Source: Trema orientale (taxonomy: Eukaryota > Streptophyta > Magnoliopsida > Rosales > Cannabaceae). From it: a stretch of DNA of 64,000 nt. This document shows, one piece after another, positions 12,234 to 23,074 of the stretch (position 1 is its first letter; the number at the start of each line of letters is the position of its first letter). The DNA lies in contig JXTC01000057.1 of NCBI GenBank assembly GCA_002914845.1, forward strand, positions 183,707-247,706, written 5' to 3'. The position numbers were made by a program, and so were the translations under genes. The notes under the pieces were generated by a model. The model was given only the letters and a program-made list of their open reading frames with translations. It made no database searches and was not told the DNA's origin.

Positions 12234-14409
12234 ATATCTAGTAGTGAAGACTTTAGGGAGAGAAACGCATTCTCCAGAGAATCAGAACCCTCGACGAGTT
12301 CTGAGTAAATTAATTTATACGATTACATCGAGAAAGAGCTTGAACCTGAAGTCGAGATAACTGGGACTAAGCGAGGAGGTCCTCACATAGCCGATCTCCC
12401 AGAGGACCAGCGCCCTCAACATGTTAGAGACCCACCTAAACACTTGTTCAGTCATCAATATGTAGAGGGTAATTGGTCATGCGACGATATCAAATCCAAC
12501 TGTATATGGGCAAAGATCGAGAAGATACAGAAACAGTATAACCTCGATCTAGAATTGAAAATCTTAACTCTAACTGAGTTTAATCGCCCAAACACACCCC
12601 CACTCAGATACGCTGCATTCATTGACGCCCTGATGCGAGCTAGAGTTTATCTCCCTCTTCATCCAAACATACAGTCCGTAGTTGACTACTATGGCGTTAT
12701 TCTATTCCAGCTTACTTCTAACACCTATAGATACATGGTAGGACTATACATATTATACAATAAACACAATTTAGGAATCCTCAGCCTAGAGGAGTTCGCA
12801 TGGTTTTACTGCTCTAAGTTGGATTCCTCTGACGTAGGCTTTTATTACGCGTGCAAATGGTCAGGCTCTGATACAAAGACCATTTCCAACGTTAGGAATA
12901 ACATGGGCAAGTGGAAAGATGGCTTCTTCTACTTCAAGTATGCCAAAAATGGATTCTTTCAGTACGCTGGTAAATATTCACCCTGTTATACTCATATTTT
13001 GCTTTTATTGATTCTAATATATTCATTTTCACATCGCAGCTAACAGAGAAGAGTGCTCTGCACTTGACTCAGATCAGCTTCTTCGAGTTAGCAAAATCAA
13101 TGTACTCCCTGAATTGGAATTTGACTGGAAGATTCTGGGGATGATGGAGAACTTGATCGTTTCCGGTTTCTTCCCTAAGGGTGCAAGCCTGACGTCGACT
13201 GCAAACTGTCCAAGGAGTGCTCCCAGTCCCAAGAAAAGACAAAGTTTAGCATCTAAGAAGTGAAAAATACCTTCGACTTCGGAGACCTCTAGCTCAAAGA
13301 AGTAAAAAGGTGAGGCTTTTTCTTCGAAGAAGCAGACAGTTTCACAGCCACCTCTCAACAACAACAGCCATCTTTAACACCTTCAACAACCGGAGGTAAA
13401 ACTCATAATTCATTTTTTATTGTGATATTTTACATCTCGCATACTAATCATAATACTGTTATGCAGAAGATCTGACAATAATTGGTAGTGGACTTTGAGC
13501 TCCTCCCTCTATCTTAGGCTCAAGATCTAAGTCCAAAACCTCAGACAGTACTCCTCCAGCATCAAAGGGAAAAGAGAAGGTTGAGACTTTGAAGAAAAGA
13601 AAAGTCGCCTTCGATGATGCTCCCCAGAATTCACCCCTACCCCCAGCCTCAGCGAGCGAACCGAAAATTTCAGGTACACAGCCGGGCTCTTCTTCAAGAG
13701 CACCTTTAGAGCAGGTCGATAAGGATCTTGACGTGCTCAAACTCCTTCGCAGCAGGCCTTAGTGTGGTATTTATAGATCGCTCATGTCAGCTGATGGCTG
13801 GGAGATGATGAAAAGGAGGTCACCGAAGGTCGTATTCTGTGCCGCCATGAGAATGCTTGCCAATATAAGTGTGAATTGCTTTCTGAATTTTATGCGAGGT
13901 CACCTCTTTCTAATGTTTTTCCTTTGTTTTAGACTATCGCTACTGCTGTGCTCATGTACGATCCAATTCTTGAATGCATGGAGAAGGGCGAGAAGGTCGA
14001 AGAAATTGCCTAGACTTGCGAGGACTTGAAGAAGACTCGCGAAGAAGAAAAGGGCAGCTTCGAGTTTGAGAAGTAGCAGCTATAGGAAGCCCTGGCCAAG
14101 GAGAAGCTTGAGAAGGAGTAGCTCGCAGAAAAAATAAAAGAGCTTGAAGAGACTATCTCTCAACACCCGGGCACTCTAAAGGAGGTGGGTCGCAAGGCTG
14201 TGAAAGAGTTCAAGCCTACTGAGTGCAAAAAGCTTGAAGACAAGGCCAACGACATCGCCACATCCACGATCATATACAATATCTACTGCGAGCGTCTGGA
14301 GTTCGACTTCTCATTCCTTGGTGAAGACATTGTCGAACTTGTTGAGAGTTGGAAGGCTGATGAGGCCACAGAAGAAGCTGCAAATGGTGAAGAAGGCACA
14401 TCTGCATAG
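12234..14409 (+). pseudogene. Antisense ORF of the Tat-type element (plant gypsy extra-ORF protein), broken
   Basis: A multi-exon gene opposite to gag-pol. Exon 12234-12969 opens after a TTTTTCAG acceptor and reads an acidic N-terminus. A conserved-looking block contains PLHPNIQSVVDYYGV and NTYRYMVGLYILYNKHN, the pattern of the 'putative gypsy type transposon' family (PF04195). A 70-bp GT-AG intron (12970-13039) rejoins the frame exactly as A-NREECSALD. The next exon goes basic and stops at 13261. Further basic and acidic exon-like pieces (about 13467-13760, 13784-13875) follow, and finally a K/E-rich coiled-coil-like tail ending EEGTSA at 14409. In-frame stops at 12306, 13261 and several TAGs in the coiled coil make it a pseudogene. 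Known: the Tat lineage carries extra ORFs, some antisense, at this position. Inferred: it once encoded a nuclear accessory protein; its function is unknown. Confidence 0.75.
12970..13039 (+). other. Intron of the antisense gene
   Basis: GGTAAATATT donor and ATCGCAG acceptor, 70 nt, T-rich. Splicing joins codon GCT and the phase-1 G to CT, giving FFQYA-ANREECSALD, a continuous frame for another 70 codons. Unspliced reading runs into hydrophobic noise (SPCYTHILLLLIL) and stops. Confidence 0.65.
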
Positions 14410-15129
14410 TAGTTTTTTTTATATATATATTTTGTAAAGCAACTTTGTAAAGTTAAGGACAAATGCAGGCTCGTCTCGTTAATTTTGTAATATTTTGCTC
14501 GCATACGGGTACGAGCTTTAATTTATGATGTTCTTTTTATCGACGTTTTTATTCCAGCAAAACAATTAAAACACATGTCGCATAGTAATATAAAGATGCA
14601 TAATTTAACCAAGTAGTCAGTCACTAAGTGACTGATCGATACGCTATTGCGATTCGAATCCAACTAACTTAAAACGGGTTATAAGCATTAGGATAGGTTA
14701 GGTCGCTTAAGAAAAATAACGAGCACGAGTGATGCAAACTCAATATTATTTTTCAAAAGTTCCATGTCAAAATAGAATATAACAATATATTACATCGAAT
14801 AATGAATATTTTGCTTAGTTACTTTTTTGTTCAAGGAGGGATATCGTGTAATACGACATGCTAAAGCATGAAGCGAGGAGAATATCCTAAGATTTCAATA
14901 AATTTTAGATATTTGGCGATCCAAAATTCCAACCCCTCTGAATGAACGTTTGCATAGTTTCTTAGGAAGCAAGTAGGAGATTACATTATGTCATCTAATT
15001 TCACTACTCCCGAGTTTTATGGTGTTCGAAGACGGCCACAAAACTATAAAAGACGAACCAATATTAAGAAATAACAAGACGATAACTTGAAAACATGATA
15101 TCTTTATTGATGAATTCAGATGACGAATA

Positions 15130-16412
15130 ACAAGATGCCCCCCAGACCTTTGAAGCTATATGAAGATGTACATGAAGATTTACTGATAATAACGACGAAG
15201 CTGTTCTGCATTCTAAGCATGCTCGATCTTTTGTTCTCTAGTGCAAGCTAGTTTATACATCACAGGTTAAATTACGGTATCAATAAAATATGGTCCTTCC
15301 TAAGAAGGTCCAAATACACCAGCACCGTGCTCTTTAGTATTAGGGAGAACTTGTCGAAGAACAAGGTCGCCAACTTCAAATTGTCTATTTTTTACTTTAG
15401 AATTATAATATTGAGCTATACGTTGTTGGTATAACGCAATCTGTAGTTGAGACTGCTCGCACCTTTCTTACAGAAGATCAAGCTCAATTCTCATCAATAC
15501 ATCGTTCTGATCTTGCTCATAAGTAGATCATTGTAGGAAGCTCGTACCAATTTCAACTGGCACTATTACTTCATATCTGTAAGCTAAAGAGAATAGACTT
15601 TCTCCAGTAGTGGTTCATTCAGTGGTGCGATAAGCCCACAATACTTCAGGAAGTACCTTTGGCCAAGCTCACTTATATTCTTCCAGCTTTGTCTTTCGGT
15701 TCTGTTTAAGTACCTTGTTTATTGCTTCGACCTGACCATTGGCTTGTGGATAAATAACGGCGGAGAAACTTTTCTTGATGCCAAAGTTATCACAGAAGTT
15801 GCAAAATTTATTGCAATCGAATTGCTTCCCATTATCAGAAATTATAGTATGCGGTATACCATAATGGCAGATTATAGACTTGTAAATAAAATCTGTCATC
15901 TTCTTCATAGAAATGGTACTCAAAACTTCAGCTTCTGTCCACTTGGTGAAATAATCGACCGCGACCACTGCATACTTCAATCTTCCTCGTGCCAATGGGA
16001 GCATTCCAATAATATCAATTTCCTATATTACAAATGGCTATGGAATAGTCATCGAAGTTAGAGGAATAGGTAGCGTTCTAGGAACAGTTGCAAATCGTTG
16101 ACATTTGTCGCACCTCTTAGAAAATTCTATTGTATCCTTTTTCATAGTAGGCCAAAAATACCCTTGTCTGAGAGCTTTGTTTATAAGTGCCTGTCCTCTA
16201 GAATGATTTTTGTATATCTTTTCATGAATTTCCTTCATAATATAGCGTGTTTTTTCTTCATCCACACATAACAATAACGGTGAGCTAAAACTTCTTCGAT
16301 AAAGCTTTCCGTCATAAATGATATAGTGAGCTGCCTTCATTCGAAGTCGCTTTGTATCGTCTTTATTCTCGAGAAGGTCGTCATCTTGTAGATACTTCAT
16401 TATGGGATCCAT
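15130..16412 (-). pseudogene. Integrase of the Tat-type element, broken
   Basis: From right to left, the zinc-binding N-terminal domain (16412-16038) shows HEKIYKNHSRGQALINKALRQ then CDKCQR, the HHCC pattern. Two in-frame TAG codons (in I-P-*-P-F-V-I-*-E) then interrupt. The catalytic core (16004-15669) has AVDYFTKW, IISDNGKQF and GQVEAINK. The aspartates and glutamate at residues 17, 57 and 93 of that segment are all present, and the last two are separated by exactly 35 residues, so the DDE triad is unmutated. Past 15669 the reading continues with LPEVLWAYRTT-like and SLAYRYEVIVP-like phrases broken by frameshifts to about 15130. It would insert the cDNA into the host genome. It is non-functional as it stands. 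Confidence 0.85.
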
Positions 16413-16429
16413 CTATTAAGGTTTCTGGT

Positions 16430-16850
16430 CAATTAGCATGGCTACTTGGGGCTCTATTTCAATACTTGGCTTTACGAGGAATTTGACAAGAATCATCTTT
16501 AGTAATTCTGCATCTTTCGTCGAGGCACGTTTAGCTAGAGCATCTACTTGAGTGTTCTTAGTGTGAGGAAGAAGTTGAATGTTATGAGCAGTGAATATCG
16601 AGAGTAATCTCTACACCTCTTGTAGATAGGCTAGCATCTTTCCCTCTGCCCTGATAGTCTCCGATGACTTGACAAACAACCAATTGGAAATCACTGTATA
16701 CCTCGATCATCTTGATTTTCATTTCTTGTACGAGCTTGAGTCCAACTATTAATGCCTCATATTCTACCTCATTATTCGATGCTGGAAATCCGAAGCGTAA
16801 TGCACAGTGGATATTATGCCCTTCTAGACTAAATAACATCAAGCCCGCAC
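16430..16850 (-). pseudogene. Second RNase-H-like domain of the Tat-type element
   Basis: The frame shows FGFPASNNEVEYEALIVGL then EVYSDFQLVVCQVIGDYQ, the pattern of the extra RNase H domain (NNEAEYEAL ... SDSQLVV) found between RNase H and integrase in plant Tat-type elements. The E of EYEAL and the D of YSD, expected metal ligands, are present. The frame is broken after about 86 codons. Confidence 0.75.
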
Positions 16851-17199
16851 TAGCAGCATTCTTATTTGACGATCCATCAATGTAGAGTTTCCATAATTTA
16901 GTAAAATCTATTACGGGTTTCTCAAGTATTTCTGGAGGAAGATCGATATCGTAGGTGAACTCTATAATAAAATCTATGAGAGCTTGACTTTTAATCGCAG
17001 TGCGAGAATGGAAATTGATGTCGAATTGGCTGAGCTCGACCGTCCACTTGAGTAATCATCCTGATGCTTTCGGCTTCTGCAAAACCTACTTTAATGGAAA
17101 ATTTGTGAAAACTTCAACTGAATGTGTGTGGAAGTATGGTCGAAGTTTCCTGGATACGATGATAAATACTAATGCTGACTTTTCTATCTCCGGATATCT

Positions 17200-17530
17200 T
17201 GTCTCGGCATCAATGAGTCTTTTGCTCACATAATATATGGGCCGCTATATATTCTCTTATTCTCGAATCAGTGCAGCACTCGTCGCATACTTGGAAACAG
17301 TGAGGTACAGGTACAACATTTCCCCCGACTTTGGTTTCGTCAAGAATGAAGGAGAACCCAAGTATTTTTTCAACTCTTGGAATGCCCGTACGCACTTCTC
17401 TGTCCACTCAAACTTCTTTGAACCCTTCAACACCTTGAAGAATGGTTGGCATTTATCAGTTGATCTTGATATGAATCGGCTCAGTATGGCCACTCTTCCT
17501 GCCAAGCTCTACACATCTTTGGGTTTGTAA
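17200..17530 (-). pseudogene. RNase H domain of the Tat-type polyprotein, fragmentary
   Basis: The frame reads GRVAILSRFISRSTDKCQPFF, then FEWTEKCVRAFQELKKYL, LTKPKSGEMLYLYLTVSKYATSAALIRE. This is the connection and start of the RNase H segment that follows gypsy reverse transcriptase (LGRFISRS... FxWTxxCxxAFxxLK... LYLAVS). A shifted frame continues to about 17210 with the SYVSKRLIDAE-like phrase, so there is at least one frameshift. Confidence 0.75.
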
Positions 17531-17559
17531 GATGATTGCATGTCAATCAGTGATTGTAT

Positions 17560-18420
17560 AATCTGAGGGTTAGTTTAAATACCCTGCTGATTGACCATGA
17601 ACCCCAGGAACTTCCCAGATCCTACTCTAAATGTACACTTCTGGGGATTCAGTTTCATTTGATACTTTCAAAGAATCTTGAACATCTTATCAATGTGCTT
17701 GACGTGATCTTCGACTTTCTTTGATTTCACCAACATGTCATCAACATATACCTCCATTGTCTTGCCAATCTGTTTTATAAACATCATGTTGACAAGACGC
17801 TGATAAGTTACTCCTGTGTTGATGAGTCCACGGGCATCTTCTTGTAGCAGTACAATCCTCAATCAGTGATGAGTGAGGTATGCTCCTCATCTAGCTTGTA
17901 CATGGGGATTTGATTATATTAAGAATATGCATCCATAAAACTTAGCAATTCATGCCCTGACATCGTGTCTACAAGCTGGTCGATTCTCGAAAGTGGAAAG
18001 CTATCCTTCGGGCATGCTTTGTTGAGATCGGTGAAATCGATGCAAGTTCTCACACTTTCTGTTAAGTTTCTTCACCAAAACTAGGTTTGTAAGCCAGTTC
18101 GAGTAAAAGGACTCCCTAATGAATCTAATTTTGAGCAGCTTCTCTACCTCTTCTTTCAACGCGACGTAGCGTTCTAGATTCATTGCCTTTCTTTTTTGCC
18201 GCATAGGCTTCTTTGTTGTATCAATATTGAGCAGCTTTCCATTAGGTTTCTTCACTAAAACTGGGTTTGCAAGCCAGTTTGGGTAAAAAGACTCCCTAAT
18301 AAATCTAATTTCGAGCAGCTTCTCTACCTCTTCTTTCAACGCAATGTAGCGTTCTGGATCTATTACTCTTCTTTTCTACCGCACGGGCTTCTTTGTTATA
18401 TCAATATTAAGGCGATGACA
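17560..18420 (-). pseudogene. Reverse transcriptase of the Tat-type element, with tandem duplication
   Basis: Right to left: the RT entry segment KEEVEKLLEIRFIRESFYPN, LANPVLVKKPNGK occurs twice in tandem (see the 180-bp repeat). The DLNKACP segment follows in broken form (LHRFHRSQQSMPEG in one frame). The later part contains GVTYQRLVNMMF and the catalytic YVDD box at 17748-17737, followed by MLVKSK, as in gypsy RTs. It would copy element RNA into DNA. Multiple frameshifts and stops, together with the duplicated block in the fingers region, make it inactive. Confidence 0.85.
18061..18420 (-). repeat. 180-bp in-frame tandem duplication in the RT region
   Basis: Copy 1 is 18061-18240 and copy 2 is 18241-18420. 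The offset is exactly 180 bp (60 codons). The reading frame passes through both copies: the K-E-E-V-E-K-L-L ... V-L-V-K-K segment occurs twice within one 112-codon ORF. The copies differ at about 20 of 168 alignable positions by eye, similar to the divergence of the two LTRs. Confidence 0.9.
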
Positions 18421-18659
18421 CATAATATTCGGATCAATCCCTACCATATCCGAATGTTGCCATACGAAGACATCCAAGTTCAACTTTAGAAAATCGACCA
18501 ATGCAGCTCCGCGGGCTCTTAAAGCTTGACTTTTAACACCTTTGAAGACTTGTCGATTGACGAATCTTCCAAGTCTTCTACAGGTCTAGTCTTGACCTCT
18601 CCATCGATCTCTCGAGGGTCGAGGTCTTTGATTGATGTTCCACTTAACGCTTCTCCCTG

Positions 18660-19190
18660 TAGCTGGACCATCATTGTAGAGGTGTTATACCTCTCATTGC
18701 GAGTTTCAAAGAGTTGTTATAGTAATACTGTGCATCATACTGGTTGCCTCGCACTTCTTCAGCTCCGTGTTGGGTTGGAAATTTCATGGCGAGATGATAA
18801 ATTAAAGTGACAGCTCGAAGTTCCCTCAATATTGGTCTTCCCAGTACGGCATTGAATGTAGAGGGGCAATCTACTACTAAGAATTGAATCATTACCATTG
18901 AAACTCTAGGGTAAGTTCCAACGTTAACCATCAGCTCAATCATGCTCCTTGGTATTATGCTATCACCAGTAAATCCATAGAGTGGATTGACAACAGATTT
19001 TAAATCACTATCACTCAATCCCATCATCTTGAAGGCATCATAGTATAGGATATCGACAACACTTTCATTATCGACTAACACTCGCCATAGTTGTGTACTT
19101 CCACAGTTGATCTTAATGACAAGTGCATCGTTATGCGGGTAATGGACCTCCCTTGCATCCTGTTCTATGAAGGTAATATCCATATCTAGT
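18660..19190 (-). pseudogene. Aspartic protease region of the Tat-type element
   Basis: A 170-codon frame carries HNDALVIKINCG, then WRVLVDNESVVDILYYDAFK. Plant Tat-type proteases usually show VDxGSSADIL at this point. Here the active-site triplet reads DNE (D-N-E-S) with the aspartate present but glycine replaced by glutamate. Downstream VVDCPSTFNAVLGRPILREL is the flap/terminal phrase (YNAILGRPxL). The altered triplet suggests an inactive enzyme. It lies directly after gag, as expected for a gag-pro-pol polyprotein. Confidence 0.8.
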
Positions 19191-19339
19191 ACCCGTTGAA
19201 GCTTCTGTGGTCGCTATTCGAGATGCATAATATTAGTCAATGGCTACTATCGAGCTTCTCATGTATACGTATCTTGTGCCCTCCTTGAATTTTCTCCTAC
19301 ATACGGTCCGCCGAAGATGGTTCGTACTTCACGTTAAAT

Positions 19340-21141
19340 CTTGGGAGGTCACTGCTGGTTTTCTCCTCTCCTTTCATTATTCTGCCTGATATACTGCGGT
19401 AGCCGCCCTTCTTTAATTAATCTTTTGATCTCATCTTTTAGGGCATAACAGTTATTAGTGTCGTGTCTAATATCATTGTGATATCGGCAGAACTTGTTGG
19501 AATCACGTTTGGCTCTATCCCATTGCATTGGCTTCAGTTGATGATATCGTTCCTGTTGATTTGTGACCACATAAATATGATCTATGGGTGCACTCAGCTC
19601 GGTATAGTTGTTGAATAGTATGGGAGCCCTTGGAATCTCCTGCTCCTTTGGTTCGGGCTGCTTTTCAGCTGGTTTCTTATTCTTCCTCTTTTTCAACTTC
19701 TTGTTATTGCTATTAGTTGTGGTCGTATCTTTGGTCGCATCTTTTCCTCTTTCCTTCTTCGTTTTATGAAGATTTTCGCGTGAAGATTCTACTCTGAGAT
19801 ATCGACCAACTCTCCGAAGGAAGTCATCAAGAGTTCTGCATTCTCGCTCTAGCAACTCTTACAAGAGTTTAGTCTATTGTCGCACCCCGGCCATCATTAG
19901 AGTTAAGACTCTTCCTTCAGGTGGGTTGTTGACCTTTGCCAATTCTGAAGTAAAACGGTTGAGGTAAGATCGTAGAGTTTCCTCCGGACCTTGTCGAATG
20001 GCAGACAGACTGATTAATGGGACAGTAAAGTTCTTCGCAGCCTAGAATTGTCTCAAGAATACGGTCTAGAGTTGTTGCCAAGACGAGATCGATCTAGGCT
20101 GGAGTCCTCGGAACCACTTCTTCGCTGCGCCTATGAAGGTTACAACAAAACACCTGTAACATGTGAGGTCATCGACCTGATGGAGCTCCATCAGGTCGCT
20201 AAAGTGATCTATATGGTCCTACGAATCGGTTTTTCCATCAAAAGTGTTTATGGTGGGAAGTTTGAATCTAGCAGGTAATGCAGCAGCTCGAACCTCTTCG
20301 TTGAATAGCGATTGACAATATCTATCAGCGAGCTCATCGTCCTAGCTAGCAAGTACATCTAATGATCCTCAAATTATGAACACTGATGTTTGGAGAAAAG
20401 CATTATCTCTTACTAGTGGCAAGGGTGGCCTTTAGTTGTTGTTATTACGATGTAAGGCAGGTTGATCAGGCAGGGTCTGCCGCGACCTTTGTGAAGATTC
20501 CACTGAATAGTTCGATGAGATTGACTTCGGTCGTTATGATGCGATATGGATCGCTCATGACTGCTTCTCTGACGTCGTTGTTCCAGGTGTTGTCTTAGGT
20601 CTGCAGAATTCTGTCTTGGCTCCCTGCTAATCCTTTCGAAGACGCTCCTCGATTGACGATTTTGCTCGTTGCTCAGATGATCACGGTTGATGGTAGCTCT
20701 CCGAGAGGGTTGTCTATGATCACAATCAGTGCTCAAACTTCTGGTGCCAGATTCCTGTGGCAAGTCCACGACCTTGGCTTTTCCCTTAGAGGTGCGATCT
20801 ACATGGTGTTCTTGCTGGGTTCTGTGCTAGTCGCGATTTCCTGCCTCCTGGATCTGAATTCCCCTTTCAGGTCGTCGAGCAGGACGATCTCTAGGATGTT
20901 CGTGCTGTGGTGGAGTCACCATTTGTCCTTCAGTAAGTCATCATAGAGAATCATTAATCTGGTTAGTGATTTACTGAAGGTTCGTAAGTGCATCCTCCAT
21001 GCGATCTTGTCTCTGAACAATATTCTCTAGTGTGGTCACAGGAGATTGATCCTGAGTGGGATCAACTTGTGCAGCAGTAGTATTTTGGGGTTAATTTTGG
21101 CTAAATCTAACGTTCCTGATGATGTTTCTGGTGTTTGCCAT
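19340..21141 (-). pseudogene. Gag of the Tat-type element, broken
   Basis: Reading starts plausibly at the ATG complementary to 21139-21141 (MANTRN...) shortly after the 5' LTR. It passes through VDPTQDQSPVTTLENIVQRQ, an arginine-rich stretch (20769-20413) and a capsid-like region around 20000 (QGPEETLRSYLNRFTSELAK). It ends with a lysine-rich segment and the zinc-finger-like CRYHNDIRHDTNNCYALKDE (19490-19430), the usual Tat/Athila-type FCRFHxxxGHDTxxCxxLK motif. The histidine of GH is retained (RHD), but several stops and frameshifts occur. The product would form the particle that packages the RNA. Confidence 0.75.
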
Positions 21142-21180
21142 TGTTGGATGGACGAGAATGACAATCTTATTGATGGAATA

Positions 21181-21198
21181 GCCCTCCTTCTAGCGCCA
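21181..21198 (-). other. Primer-binding site of the Tat-type element
   Basis: Two bases inside the 5' LTR the minus strand reads TGGCGCTAGAAGGAGGGC. A TGGCGC... start just inside the LTR is usual for plant gypsy elements primed by a tRNA 3' end. The tRNA itself is not identified here. Confidence 0.6.
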
Positions 21199-21200
21199 AT

Positions 21201-21790
21201 TGTTGATAGAAGTTTTGTCAACAACGAATTTAGGAAATTATAAGATGCGATTTGTGTGTGAAAATGGTTGATAAATTAAAGCAAATAAGGAGGCAAGAAT
21301 TTTATAGTGGTTCAGCCCCAAAAAAGATGGGCCTCCGTCCACTGCTCTTCACTATTTTCTAGAGAATTATAAGAGTTTCTCTAAGTCTCAAGGTGAGAAC
21401 AAAGAGAGAATTATAGAGAATGTGTATAGTAAAATGACTGTGAGATAATTTTATCGTGATCCATAATGAGACTGAGCCCCCCTTTATATAGGTGAGGGTG
21501 GCTCAATGTTTCTCAATTATGAAAATGGGAAACTACATTATTAAAAAATATAATTTCGGATAACAACACAATTGGGTAATAACTAATAAATGAATTGCTT
21601 GATCTCTACTCAAAAGCTTGTTTCCCTCTCCTCATGGATTACCCATTTAGAGAAGCCTGATCTAGTTTCCTTTTCTGCTGGTCACACATTATTCATCCGG
21701 AAGAGGTCGTACTTCAATCAGAAAAACACATATGCGACCTTAATGCATTTATTAGTCATTAACTAATGATATAAATTTTAAGATCGCACA
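21201..21790 (-). repeat. 5' LTR of the Tat-type element
   Basis: 590 bp, starting TGTGCGATCTT and ending TATCAACA on the minus strand. It is collinear with the 3' LTR and differs in length by one base. Confidence 0.92.
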
Positions 21791-22730
21791 ATAGGGAATG
21801 TTAGGTAAATAATTTTAATTTAAAGATGTACCTGTAATTTTGACATAAATAGTGAGTTTTGTGAAATATTCTGTATCTCTAAGTTTTTCAACATTTACCT
21901 TTCTATTTTAGAAATTACAAAAATATACTCTGAGATTTCATTTTTATTTATTTATAAATGCACCCATCGACTAATTATTTATTAAAACTAAATAAGTAGC
22001 ATTCTTATTGACTACTTATAATTTTCTTTTTGAAATAGAAACAATAGGCATTTACTCGCTTTGGGTAAAGTCTTTTTCATTTTGACTAGTATTAATACAT
22101 CTCTTTAATTTATAAGATGACTTTTATAAATATCTACTTTGCTACTAAACATTAAAATGATTAAGAAACAGGAATTTACATCGTATTTCTAAATATTTGA
22201 GTCGTAAGCTAAAATAATAGATAGTAACTAAAATGAGAATGCTTTAGAATATTATTGTCGAGAGTTTTCTAATAGTAGCCCACTAATTGAAACCCCTACT
22301 ATGAATATGATATACATAGGGCAATTTATCTCTTCGATTTTCATAAATTACAAAAATATCTCCATGTATTAGCTAATTGAGGTTAATTTAATTGGTCTAG
22401 AATTTTAAGATGTGTGTAAGTGTGTAGGAGAGGAGGGCTTTAAATTACAATAGAATTGAAAAAAAAAGTTTTTTCTTATTGTATTTCTATGAGTTTAAAA
22501 AAAAAAAAAAACTTGATACAAATTCCATCCTTTGTCAATATCAAGTAAGAATTTTGTTTTTAAATGATCAAGATACCTTTACATAAAATACCATTAATTA
22601 GTTTTTTTAAGACATAAGTTTTTTTCTAAAAATGTATAAGAATTTTCTTCATTATCTCTTCTTATTCTAATTATTATTTTTTTCCTTTTCACCCACTAAC
22701 ATTTTCCTCTTTTTTTTTTCTTCTTCTTAT
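21791..22730. other. AT-rich intergenic, no gene seen
   Basis: Low-complexity A/T-rich DNA; no domain, terminal repeat or RNA gene was recognised. Confidence 0.45.
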
Positions 22731-22733
22731 TTA

Positions 22734-23071
22734 CACTATATTTGGTAAGAGGGATTTGTGGAAAGATAGAGAGGGAAGAAAGAAGAGGTGTAATCTTTTG
22801 TTTGGTATGAATGACGAAGGGCGGGAGAGAGGAGGGGGACTGGGGGGAGGGGGGTGAAGGAGTTTAGATCCTAGGCCCACCAAAATGAATCCCTCTTTCC
22901 TTCGCATACTCTCTCATTTCTAATCTCTCAATTCTTTCTACTTTCTTTTCCTCCTACCAAATATACCAAATAATTTAATGGGTTATCATACTTTACTCTT
23001 TCCTTTTTATACTCTCTTCTTTCTAATCTCTCTATCCTTTCTAGTCTCTTTCCCTCCCACCAAATATAGTG
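22734..23071. mobile_element. Tourist-like (PIF/Harbinger) MITE, copy 1
   Basis: 338 bp with inverted ends CACTATATTTGGT, purine-rich on the left strand and pyrimidine-rich at the right. It is flanked on both sides by TTA (22731-22733 and 23072-23074), the 3-bp target duplication of PIF/Harbinger elements. It matches the copy at 45066-45473 in layout and end sequence. Confidence 0.7.
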
Positions 23072-23074
23072 TTA

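Larger units (their letters stand above)
10352..21790 (-). mobile_element. Ty3/gypsy LTR retrotransposon, Tat-type, decayed
   Basis: An 11.4-kb element read right to left. Two ~590-bp direct repeats with TG...CA ends bound it. Just inside the right repeat is a primer-binding-site-like sequence. Then follow, on the minus strand, gag, aspartic protease, reverse transcriptase, RNase H, a second RNase-H-like segment and integrase, the gypsy order. Phrases in protease and RT, the second RNase H, and an antisense gene between integrase and the 3' LTR are hallmarks of the plant Tat lineage. All sense ORFs are broken by stops and frameshifts. The LTRs differ at roughly 65-75 of 590 positions by eye, so the insertion is old. 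Flanks contain TAGGGA near both ends but not abutting, so a clean 5-bp target duplication is not proven. Confidence 0.93.

Noticed and set aside
12444..13043. Independent host gene of 199 codons
   Set aside because: It lies inside the LTR pair, matches the known antisense ORF position of Tat-type elements, and runs past a good splice donor into noise.
15744..16061. Plus-strand ORFs across the pol region
   Set aside because: They are antisense shadows of the integrase frames, with no domain of their own.
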